From contig JAAZOH010000015.1 in the NCBI GenBank assembly GCA_012797845.1, positions 1 through 46,730 of the forward strand: 46,730 nt of DNA. The letters run 5' to 3'. The stretch's first letter is position 1. Every line of letters starts with the position of its first letter. The notes under the pieces were generated by a model, which was not told the origin of the DNA, made no database searches, and worked only from the letters and a program-made list of their open reading frames with translations. Of this stretch, positions 1 through 6,068 are shown piece by piece. Source of the stretch: Candidatus Beckwithbacteria bacterium. GTDB lineage: Bacteria; Patescibacteriota; Microgenomatia; UBA1400; UBA1449. The position numbers were made by a program, and so were the translations under genes.

Positions 1-236
1 ACGATTAAATTAATGTTCAAAGGCTTGCTTTCTATTATTTTTGCTTCTTTGGTGGAAAAATCAAGCCAACTCTGATCTCTATTTTCTAATGACCTAAAGC
101 ATTTTTGCATCATATTCCGTAGATATGATCTATACTTACCTACCCAAACAGCATCTGGATGAACAAACTTAAACGTTTGCCAGTATTCTTGAAGATAAAG
201 TTTAAATAGTATTTTCCAATCTGAAGAAAAACTCAT
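1..236 (-). CDS. Partial hypothetical protein (C-terminus beyond window)
   Basis: An open frame begins at the ATG read from 236 and runs without a stop to the window edge, giving about 78 residues. The protein starts MSFSSDWKILFKLYLQEYW and is rich in aromatic and basic residues. I do not recognise a family. A minus-strand terminator lies just upstream (261-314), so this gene probably has its own promoter in the AT-rich stretch between them. No clear Shine-Dalgarno is visible. Codon use looks like real coding sequence, but the missing 3' part prevents identification. Confidence 0.5.
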   Translation of the reverse strand, partial: MSFSSDWKILFKLYLQEYWQTFKFVHPDAVWVGKYRSYLRNMMQKCFRSLENRDQSWLDFSTKEAKIIESKPLNINLI

Positions 237-260
237 ATAAAAATATTTTAACTATTTTAC

Positions 261-314
261 AAAAAAAGTCGCGAGAGAGGAAATTATTTTGTTGGGAAAT
301 ATTCCCTCTCTCAC
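261..314 (-). terminator. Rho-independent terminator after the 70-residue gene
   Basis: Arms at 271-280 and 305-314 pair over 10 bp with one G-U. Read on the minus strand, the stem is followed three bases later by seven T (261-267 on plus is all A). It sits about 37 bp after the stop of the small gene at 351-563 and before the gene starting at 236, so it separates the two transcripts. Confidence 0.65.
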
Positions 315-350
315 TTATTTGCAGCTAGCTTTTCTCAGGATACATTGGGG

Positions 351-563
351 TTATCGACGAAATTGGTCGAAGTCAATGTGGCCTGGGAAAATACCATGGC
401 GACGGGGATCAACTCCATAGAGAGTGGAGTGAACATTGATCGGATTACCGTACTGATCCAGGTCGTAAGAAGTCCGACCAATGCCAGAATAATCCTCAAC
501 AATGTGTTGTCCGTCAGGAGTGATATTGAAATGGATCTTATCAGGAAGATTTCCCTCATCCAT
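351..563 (-). CDS. Small hypothetical protein, 70 residues
   Basis: A 70-residue acidic and polar protein starting MDEGNLPDKIHFNITPDG and ending in two arginines. It contains several D-x-Y-G and D-P-R-R type turns and no membrane segment. The start is fixed by an excellent Shine-Dalgarno, AAGGAG, seven bases before the ATG at 563, and the gene is closed by the terminator at 261-314. Its GC content appears clearly higher than that of the surrounding DNA, which could mean high expression, acquisition or an unusually conserved peptide. Overlapping open frames on the opposite strand and in another minus frame lack a ribosome-binding site and are taken as shadows. Function unknown. Confidence 0.65.
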   Translation of the reverse strand: MDEGNLPDKIHFNITPDGQHIVEDYSGIGRTSYDLDQYGNPINVHSTLYGVDPRRHGIFPGHIDFDQFRR

Positions 564-870
564 GACATTTCTCCTTCAAGAGAATGCAATTCGTAATTAC
601 CCAACACTTACGGATTGCCTACAACAAAGTTAGTCTACTTCTATCACCTAACGATTGACCATGCTCAACTTTAAGCCATTAGGATTGATAGCGTAGTTTC
701 CGCCCGCTGCGGAGGAAGAAGTTTGATTCTATTTTTTTGTTTTAAATGTGCAAAAAAGCTCACCCAGCTGCGTTATGTAGAAAAGCAAACATCTTGCGCC
801 GTCCAAAGCCAGAGTTTACTTTTTCTACTTTGCGATATTAATCGTAAAATGAAAAACTAGGATCTGCAAT
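564..870. other. 307-bp gene-free stretch with several potential hairpins
   Basis: No convincing open frame is present. It contains three foldable segments. First, 635-696: CTAC, CTATCA and CCTAA pair with TTAGG, TGATAG and GTAG around a 27-nt loop. Second, 699-713: a five-pair GC-rich hairpin. Third, 777-828: a 14-pair stem with one bulge and a 23-nt loop. Also, on the minus strand AGCT-GGGTG-AGCT is followed by T6 (752-769), a weak terminator candidate for the gene ending at 871. Whether this is a 5' leader of the small gene at 351-563, a 3' UTR or an independent RNA cannot be decided from the sequence. Confidence 0.35.
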
Positions 871-1404
871 TCATATCGGATATGAATCAAGCATGTTTTT
901 CTCTATCAAATCTCTAATATATTCACTTCTGGAAATTCTTTGTTTTTTAGTTACAAAATCCAAAAAAGTATCAATTTTAGGAGAAATAAAAAAAGTAAAT
1001 CGTCTATAAAGATTATGTTTTATCTCACTAAAAGCCCAATCCAAAACCTCTCCTAAATCTTCCTGACTGTATTGAGAAACTACCATTTTATCCCGAGCTG
1101 TTAATAATCGCCTGTCAGTTTCATTTTCATACAAAAAAATGATTGGTTTTGACCGTTCAATCAACCGTCCCAAATCATAGCTGACAGCTATCGAAACTGG
1201 CATACTTCCTTCTAAAACAGCCAATTCACAACATTGCATATGGTGATCTTTTTGACTAAAACAAACTGAACAAGAGGTATTTTGGTCAAGCAACTGTTTT
1301 TTTCCCAAAATAGTATGACCAGATTTTTCAATGAGATTAATGAGCTTTAGTGCCCGCTCCTTACCAGCCAAGCCTGAGAGCGAAGCTGAAAAGTAGACTT
1401 TCAT
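871..1404 (-). CDS. NDT-like domain plus RHH fusion, divergent paralog 1
   Basis: A 177-residue member of the paralogous family found at 3123-6053. Residues 1-130 resemble the nucleoside 2-deoxyribosyltransferase fold: opening strand MKVYFSASLS and a strand-helix around D77 followed by SKPII. Residues 135-171 form a ribbon-helix-helix module (RFTFF strand, then SRSEYIRDLIEKNM). In the family the residue aligned with the NDT catalytic Glu sits in a G-x-E-L/I motif; here it is Asp77 in S-Y-D-L. It also has a unique Cys/His cluster (C45, C48, H54, H55, C58, C59) that could bind metal. The gene is transcribed away from the TrmB pair and shares its control region. It has no obvious Shine-Dalgarno. 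A 19-nt palindrome (869-887) overlaps its stop codon. Enzymatic activity is uncertain; a ligand-responsive DNA-binding role is inferred. Confidence 0.75.
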   Translation of the reverse strand: MKVYFSASLSGLAGKERALKLINLIEKSGHTILGKKQLLDQNTSCSVCFSQKDHHMQCCELAVLEGSMPVSIAVSYDLGRLIERSKPIIFLYENETDRRLLTARDKMVVSQYSQEDLGEVLDWAFSEIKHNLYRRFTFFISPKIDTFLDFVTKKQRISRSEYIRDLIEKNMLDSYPI

Positions 1405-1489
1405 ATTACATATGTATGATATATATCTTCCTCATATCGGTCTAGAAACAACAATTTTTATACTTTAAAAATAGTTTGTATCTTAAAAT

Positions 1490-1519
1490 TTGTATCGGAA
1501 TAATCCGATATTGTATAAT
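1490..1519 (+). promoter_or_regulatory. Promoter of the TrmB pair with palindromic operator
   Basis: The -35 TTGTAT (1490-1495) and -10 TATAAT (1514-1519) are 18 bp apart and lie 20 bp before the ATG at 1539. Between them is the perfect inverted repeat TATCGGA-ATAA-TCCGATA (1493-1510). TrmB-type regulators of Thermococcales bind palindromes of the form TATCAC-N5-GTGATA, so the TATC...GATA frame here fits an operator of this family. Autoregulation by the downstream protein is the simplest inference. A related half site ATATCGG occurs at 1434-1440 on the side of the divergent gene. Confidence 0.6.
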
Positions 1520-1538
1520 CACACTTATATCAACAAAT

Positions 1539-2339
1539 ATGGATGGTATTACTCAGGCTTTACAAAAGCTCAATATCTCTCCCAACGAAACCAGAATCTA
1601 CTTAGCTCTTCTTAAAAATGGTCCAAGTTCTATCACTGAACTGGCTAAATTAGTGTGCATTCCCCGAACCACAACTCATGAAAACAGTGAAAAATTGATC
1701 GAAAAAGGCTTAGTCAGTCGAACAATCATTGGAGCTAGGAAAAAATTGATTGCTGAAAAACCGACTAAATTAGAACTGCTACTAGCTGAAGAAAAAGTAA
1801 AGCTCAAATCCCAAAGTCAGGATATTAGCAGTATTGAAAAAAGCTTGCCTAAACTAATTTCATCTATTCAAAATTCAGTTTCAGATTTAGAAAAAAATAC
1901 TGACTTTGATGTCAAAATTTATAAAGGCAAAAGCCAAATTCAAAAAGTATATTTGGATATCTTAAAAGCTATTGAAATTAGAGCTTATTGTGATTCTAAG
2001 GGAATAAGTGAGTTTTTTCCAGAAAACTATGACTTATTTACCAAAGCGCACAAAGAAAACAAACAAATGATTATGTGGGAAATTATAATTCCTCCAATTG
2101 ATTTTTATAAAATCTACCTCAGCAAACTTGATATGAAAAGATATAAATACAAACTTGCTCCCAAAAACCTTAAACTACCACTTTCAATTGATTATTTGAT
2201 TTATGATCAAAAAGTTGCAGTTATAAATCTAGTTGAAAACCCAACTTGTATTGTTATAAACAATCAACCTTTTTATCAAAACGCTAAATCTTTATTTGAG
2301 TTTATTTGGCAGATGATTCCAGAGTCAACACTATTTTAA
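1539..2339 (+). CDS. TrmB-family transcriptional regulator 1
   Basis: A 266-residue regulator. Residues about 5-75 form a winged helix-turn-helix with recognition helix around IPRTTTHENSEKL, typical of TrmB/sugar-sensing regulators. Residues about 85-130 are a charged coiled coil. Residues about 135-266 match the TrmB C-terminal regulatory domain (DFDVKIYKGKSQIQ opening). An open frame extends further upstream, but the start at ATG 1539 aligns with the paralog that follows and lies properly downstream of the -10 box. It is the first gene of a two-gene operon with 2345-3130. TrmB proteins are common in archaea and occur in some bacteria. The ligand is unknown, and the context suggests it controls the NDT-RHH genes. 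Confidence 0.85.
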   Translation: MDGITQALQKLNISPNETRIYLALLKNGPSSITELAKLVCIPRTTTHENSEKLIEKGLVSRTIIGARKKLIAEKPTKLELLLAEEKVKLKSQSQDISSIEKSLPKLISSIQNSVSDLEKNTDFDVKIYKGKSQIQKVYLDILKAIEIRAYCDSKGISEFFPENYDLFTKAHKENKQMIMWEIIIPPIDFYKIYLSKLDMKRYKYKLAPKNLKLPLSIDYLIYDQKVAVINLVENPTCIVINNQPFYQNAKSLFEFIWQMIPESTLF

Positions 2340-2344
2340 TAAAT

Positions 2345-3130
2345 ATGCAAACTCTAAAAAAACTTGGTTTATCTGACACTGAAATTATTCTCTATCAAAC
2401 CTTGTTCAAAACTGGCCCCATATCAATAACCCAGCTTGCCAAAAAATGTCATATACCCCGCACCACCACATACGAAAATATTGAAAAACTAATTCATAAA
2501 AGATTAGTGAATTACCTTGTAAAAGAGTCTAATAAAAAAGTATTAGCTAAACACCCGATACAATTTGAGAAATTGTTGTTTGACCAAAAAATTCAGCTTA
2601 AAAACCAAACTAAAAAATTAGCTGATTTAGAAAAAGAGCTTCCCAGTATTATTAGCTCCTTATCAGCTCAAACCTTTGATTATGAATCTGATTTTGAAGT
2701 CAAAGTTTTTGAAGGCAAAGATAGTATTCAAAGATCAATTTATCAGGAAGTTTTGAATTCAGAGCTAGTTTTTTCATTCTCAAATTTAGAAAAATATTAT
2801 GAAGTTTTTCCTGATAGTGTTTCTAATTGGGTAGATTCTTATATCACTAATTCGACAAGACAGTACTGGGACATTACGCTAAATACTAATTTTGCAAAAG
2901 AACTAGAGCCGATTATGAAACAAGTCAAACGTTATCATTATAAATTTTTACCACAAAGCAATGCTTTGCTTGCTGGTAATTACGCTGATTATCTGTTTTA
3001 TAATTATAAAATTGCTCTAATAGAACTCGAACCGCGGAAAGTTAGAGCAATCTTAATTTATTCTAAACATCTCTACGATGGTTTTGTAAATTTGCATAAA
3101 ACTATGTGGGAGTTGATACCTACTATTTAG
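2345..3130 (+). CDS. TrmB-family transcriptional regulator 2
   Basis: A 261-residue paralog of the preceding regulator with the same layout: winged helix-turn-helix at about 1-70 (recognition helix IPRTTTYENIEKL), coiled coil at about 80-125 and a TrmB regulatory domain beginning DFEVKVFEGKDSIQ. Start ATG 2345 is five bases after the stop of TrmB 1 and aligns with it; the longer frame upstream overlaps the preceding gene and is rejected. Its 3' end overlaps by 8 bp the 3' end of the convergent NDT-RHH gene at 3123, so expression of the two operons may interfere. The helix-turn-helix is closely similar to that of TrmB 1, so both may recognise related operators or heterodimerise. Confidence 0.85.
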   Translation: MQTLKKLGLSDTEIILYQTLFKTGPISITQLAKKCHIPRTTTYENIEKLIHKRLVNYLVKESNKKVLAKHPIQFEKLLFDQKIQLKNQTKKLADLEKELPSIISSLSAQTFDYESDFEVKVFEGKDSIQRSIYQEVLNSELVFSFSNLEKYYEVFPDSVSNWVDSYITNSTRQYWDITLNTNFAKELEPIMKQVKRYHYKFLPQSNALLAGNYADYLFYNYKIALIELEPRKVRAILIYSKHLYDGFVNLHKTMWELIPTI

Positions 3131-3683
3131 TTTTTTTCATATCTTTTTCAATTAATTCTCGAATATACTCAGACCGAGATTTTCCTTTTTTAACTACTGC
3201 TTCGAGATGGGTAATAATTTTTGGTGGCATTAACATGGTAAATCTTTTATCAATTTGATTTTTTACTTCCTCAATTGCCAATTTCAAAGTTATTTCTAAA
3301 TCTTTGATATCATGAATATCATACCCATAAATTTGTAATTTCTGCATTACCACTCCTTTTAGAGTAAATGGAACAATTCCATGATTTTTTTCATATAACA
3401 CAATGACAGGCTTATTATTTTCCAAGGCCAAATTGAGCTCAAAACCAATACTAACTTCTTCTATGGTCACATCAAATACAATAAAGTCAGCTTTCTTGAT
3501 CCAATTTTGCATTTTTACAAAATATTGCCGAGATTGCCTTGGAGTTTCCGCTTTAATATCTGTAACTTCCCGTTTTAAAAGATGGTATGTAATTGCTTTG
3601 TGGCCTAATTTTTCTAATACATTAAAAATGTTTTTGTAAGCCTGTTTATCTCCATACAATGAAGCAAACATATGAAATTTCAT
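3123..3683 (-). CDS. NDT-like domain plus RHH fusion, paralog 2
   Basis: A 186-residue protein. The N-terminal Rossmann-like NDT domain (about 1-140) has opening strand MKFHMFASLYG, the acidic strand AD66-FIVFD71 and the G80-F-E82-L motif followed by NKPV. Glu82 aligns with the nucleophilic Glu of nucleoside 2-deoxyribosyltransferases. The C-terminal module (147-182) reads as a ribbon-helix-helix: RFTMLMPPKI strand, then SRSEYIRELIEKDM. It is the last gene of a three-gene run whose members overlap by 4 bp (ATGA), indicating translational coupling with 3680-4231. Its end overlaps the convergent TrmB 2 gene. The domain order is the reverse of most RHH regulators, which carry the RHH at the N-terminus. 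Substrate unknown. Confidence 0.8.
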   Translation of the reverse strand: MKFHMFASLYGDKQAYKNIFNVLEKLGHKAITYHLLKREVTDIKAETPRQSRQYFVKMQNWIKKADFIVFDVTIEEVSIGFELNLALENNKPVIVLYEKNHGIVPFTLKGVVMQKLQIYGYDIHDIKDLEITLKLAIEEVKNQIDKRFTMLMPPKIITHLEAVVKKGKSRSEYIRELIEKDMKKTK

Positions 3684-4231
3684 TTCTCTTCCATTTTTTC
3701 TCTAATTAAAGATCGAATATATTCAGACCGATTGATTCCCTTTTGTCCCAACTGATTGAGATAGCTATTAATATCTGCGGGCAAAACCATAGTGAACCGA
3801 GTGTCAACTTGCTCGCTGGCATATTTCAATGCAATGTTAAGAGTTTGTTTGAGCGTATTTTTAGCATAAGCTAAAACTTGAAGCCGATCAAAGTTTATGC
3901 CTTTTAGCACTGTATGGGCTCCACTTTTGGGATTTGGCTGATAGATAACAACTACTGGTTTGCCATATTGCAAAGCAATAGCTATCTCAAAACCAGCTCC
4001 AAACCCTGGATATGTTACATCGACTACCACAATATCACTTTTTCTAATCCAGTTTTGCATTTTCTGGACATACAGTTCTGTTTCTGTTTTTGGTTCTTGA
4101 TGAACATAATTTAAATCCCTAGTCGCTGAATGATTAGTAATAACTTTATAACCCAAATCTTTAATAGTTTTAATGATGCTTTTGTAATACTGTTGATCAC
4201 CTTCTAGTGGACCAATAAAATGAACTTTCAT
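3680..4231 (-). CDS. NDT-like domain plus RHH fusion, paralog 3
   Basis: A 183-residue protein of the same family. Opening strand is MKVHFIGPLEG, the acidic strand SD66-IVVVD71, and Glu82 in G-F-E-I before GKPVVV is at the NDT catalytic position. The RHH module occupies 145-183 (RFTMVLPADI, then NRSEYIRSLIREKM). The gene overlaps both neighbours by 4 bp, so the three genes from 4788 to 3123 are probably translated as one coupled unit. Of the family it looks closest to a canonical NDT core, with a P-L-E-G loop after strand 1 that could contact a base or phosphate. That reading is inference. Confidence 0.8.
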   Translation of the reverse strand: MKVHFIGPLEGDQQYYKSIIKTIKDLGYKVITNHSATRDLNYVHQEPKTETELYVQKMQNWIRKSDIVVVDVTYPGFGAGFEIAIALQYGKPVVVIYQPNPKSGAHTVLKGINFDRLQVLAYAKNTLKQTLNIALKYASEQVDTRFTMVLPADINSYLNQLGQKGINRSEYIRSLIREKMEEK

Positions 4232-4788
4232 ATCTTTTCTTCTTTCATATCCTTGATTATTAGCTGACGAATATATTCTGAACGAGACACTCCTTTTTGG
4301 TTCATCTTATCTAAATATCCTTTTATACTTGGGGTTAATATTAATGTAAACCTAGACTCTAACCACTCTTGTGCATAGACTAAAGCTTCTTTTAAAACAC
4401 TGTCTATATTTTCTAAAGAATATTCTAAAAATTGTAATTTTGATTCAGAATCAGTTGCTCCTGATAAAAAGATTGGATTATAAGCTTTTGTATGAAGCGC
4501 AATCACTGGTTTCCCATTAATAAGGGCATATTGCAATAATTGGCCTATTGCTAAAGAAGATACTGTTATATCAAAAACTGCTACATCTGATACTAGAAGA
4601 CTATTTATTACTGTTTGATAATGCTTTGACCATTCGGATTTAGGGAGATTGAAAAATGATTTATTAAAATTAATAATGAACTGACAAGTATGTTCATGGC
4701 CTAGTTTTTTAATTAACTCTGCAATTTTCTGATAATTTAATTTATATATATTTATCTTTGAAGGAGAGGCAAGAAAAAATACTTTCAT
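4228..4788 (-). CDS. NDT-like domain plus RHH fusion, paralog 4 (catalytic Glu lost)
   Basis: A 186-residue paralog starting MKVFFLASPSK. The fold signature is intact (SD68-VAVFD73, then GKPVIALH), but the residue aligned with the catalytic Glu is Leu84 in G-Q-L-L. Transferase chemistry is therefore unlikely, and a ligand-sensing or structural role is possible. The RHH module is at 146-182 (RFTLILTPSI, then SRSEYIRQLIIKDM). ATG 4788 is preferred over an upstream in-frame TTG (4794) because it aligns with the other family members. The start lies only a few bases beyond a terminator-like hairpin (4793-4819), so the usual ribosome-binding region is in or next to the stem. It overlaps the next gene by 4 bp. 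Confidence 0.78.
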   Translation of the reverse strand: MKVFFLASPSKINIYKLNYQKIAELIKKLGHEHTCQFIINFNKSFFNLPKSEWSKHYQTVINSLLVSDVAVFDITVSSLAIGQLLQYALINGKPVIALHTKAYNPIFLSGATDSESKLQFLEYSLENIDSVLKEALVYAQEWLESRFTLILTPSIKGYLDKMNQKGVSRSEYIRQLIIKDMKEEKI

Positions 4789-4792
4789 ACAC

Positions 4793-4819
4793 AAAACCCC
4801 AGCTAGCAGCTGGGTTTTT
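4793..4819 (-). terminator. Terminator or attenuator inside the NDT-RHH array
   Basis: CCCAGCT (4798-4804), loop AGC and AGCTGGG (4808-4814) form a perfect 7-bp stem. On the minus strand it is followed by G and four T, on the plus strand by five T. It lies between the second and third gene of the minus-strand array and ends only about nine bases before the ATG at 4788. It could terminate the recR/radical SAM/NDT transcript, or act as an attenuator that hides the translation start. Confidence 0.6.
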
Positions 4820-4846
4820 AAATTATATTAGACATAAATATTCCTA

Positions 4847-5428
4847 TTATTTTTCTTTTTCGAATTCTCTATCTATCCTCATATCTTCTTCAATTAACCT
4901 GCGTAAGTAGACTGCTCTTGGCATTTTTTTCTTTTTAGCAATCCAATCAAGATAGTTAACAATTTTTGGCGAAACGAAAAAATTAAATCGCACATCCATT
5001 TGGTTAGTAGCTTCCTCTAGAGCATATTTTAACTCTTTTTCTAAATCATGTTCTTCATAAGGTACTAAAAATAAACGGTCATTTTTAATACCCTCTAAAA
5101 AAGCCGGCTCGCGATCTTCTCTATAAAGAGCTACTACTGGCTTGGATTTTTCTAAGGCAGTTGTTAATTCATGGCCAACATTAGCTGTTGAAGGATATGA
5201 TATTTCTACAACCACTACATCAGCTAAATTGATACTTTTCATGGCCACGGTATACCATTTTTTTCGTTCTTTCGGATCTCTGACTTTGTTAGCATATAGT
5301 TTAATATCATCTAAAATATCTTCGCCATAAAGCGTATGGCCTAATTTTTTGATAGTCTGACAAATTTTTTTATAATTTTCTTCTAGATCCTTACCTTGAG
5401 AGATTGAGGCGGTGAAGTAGATTTTCAT
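4847..5428 (-). CDS. NDT-like domain plus RHH fusion, paralog 5
   Basis: A 193-residue member. The NDT-like core opens MKIYFTASISQG, has AD70-VVVVE and Glu87 in N-V-G-H-E-L before SKPVVALY. The RHH module at 147-183 (RFNFFVSPKI, then PRAVYLRRLIEEDM) differs from the SRSEYIR type of the other group and is nearly identical to that of the adjacent paralog at 5475. A charged tail of about ten residues follows. It is separated by 46 bp from the upstream paralog and by a terminator-like hairpin from the downstream one. No strong Shine-Dalgarno is visible. It probably shares a transcript with the radical SAM gene. Confidence 0.8.
   Translation of the reverse strand: MKIYFTASISQGKDLEENYKKICQTIKKLGHTLYGEDILDDIKLYANKVRDPKERKKWYTVAMKSINLADVVVVEISYPSTANVGHELTTALEKSKPVVALYREDREPAFLEGIKNDRLFLVPYEEHDLEKELKYALEEATNQMDVRFNFFVSPKIVNYLDWIAKKKKMPRAVYLRRLIEEDMRIDREFEKEK
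4925..4990. repeat. 66-bp direct repeat, copy 1 (RHH-coding)
   Basis: This 66-bp stretch encodes part of the RHH module of the 4847 paralog and is identical base for base to 5553-5618. The flanking parts of the two genes are much more diverged. It points to recent gene conversion or module exchange confined to the DNA-binding part. Confidence 0.85.
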
Positions 5429-5474
5429 AGTCTATTTGTTTGTACAATATGCTACAGCAAATGGGAAGAGATTA

Positions 5475-6053
5475 CTATTCTTCATTTAAAAACTCTTTAT
5501 TTTTATTCATATCTTCGTCTATTAATCTACGTAAGTAGACTGCCCGCGGCACTTTTTTCTTTTTAGCAATCCAATCAAGATAGTTAACAATTTTTGGCGA
5601 AACGAAAAAATTAAATCGTACATCTGATTGTGATTTTGCTTCTTCAAGTGCAAATTTTAATTCTCTTCTCAAAGTATTCATTTGATATCGAACCATGATT
5701 AGTTTCTCATCATTGCTTCCCTCTAATAATCTTGGTGTCTTAGCCTGCTCTTCAACTAGAACAATAGTTGGTTTATTTTTTTCTAATGCAAGTGAAATTT
5801 CATGCCCTAAGTTTGTAGAAGATGCCGATGATTCAATAATTACTATGTCACTACTATTAATAAGTTTTACAATTTTTTTATAAAACAAGACAACTTCTTC
5901 ATGAGATTTTAACTTTATAGTTTCTGCCGTATCCTTTAAAACATGATCGCTAATAATTTCAACCCCTATCTCTTCAAGTGTTTTGTATATAAACTTATAA
6001 TTATTTATTAAATTTTTCTTATCGGAGATTGACGCAGAAAAATAAATTTTCAT
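5475..6053 (-). CDS. NDT-like domain plus RHH fusion, paralog 6
   Basis: A 192-residue member, first of the tandem array in transcription order, 15 bp after the radical SAM gene. The core opens MKIYFSASISDKK, has SD69-IVIIE, and Glu85 in G-H-E-I before NKPTIVL. The RHH is at 146-182 (RFNFFVSPKI, then PRAVYLRRLIDEDM). Like its neighbour at 4847 it carries the P-R-A-V-Y-L-R-R recognition helix. No clear Shine-Dalgarno precedes the ATG at 6053, so reinitiation after the radical SAM gene is plausible. Confidence 0.8.
   Translation of the reverse strand: MKIYFSASISDKKNLINNYKFIYKTLEEIGVEIISDHVLKDTAETIKLKSHEEVVLFYKKIVKLINSSDIVIIESSASSTNLGHEISLALEKNKPTIVLVEEQAKTPRLLEGSNDEKLIMVRYQMNTLRRELKFALEEAKSQSDVRFNFFVSPKIVNYLDWIAKKKKVPRAVYLRRLIDEDMNKNKEFLNEE
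5553..5618. repeat. 66-bp direct repeat, copy 2 (RHH-coding)
   Basis: Identical to 4925-4990. It lies in the RHH-coding part of the 5475 paralog. Confidence 0.85.
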
Positions 6054-6068
6054 AAGGCGGTTTTAAAT

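Noticed and set aside
335-607. Open frames of 83 and 90 codons overlapping the 70-residue gene
   Set aside because: They lack ribosome-binding sites and have atypical composition, whereas the 351-563 frame has an AAGGAG site at correct spacing and a terminator.
1476-1538. Longer N-terminus for TrmB 1
   Set aside because: The extension would begin upstream of the -35 and -10 boxes and is absent in the adjacent paralog.
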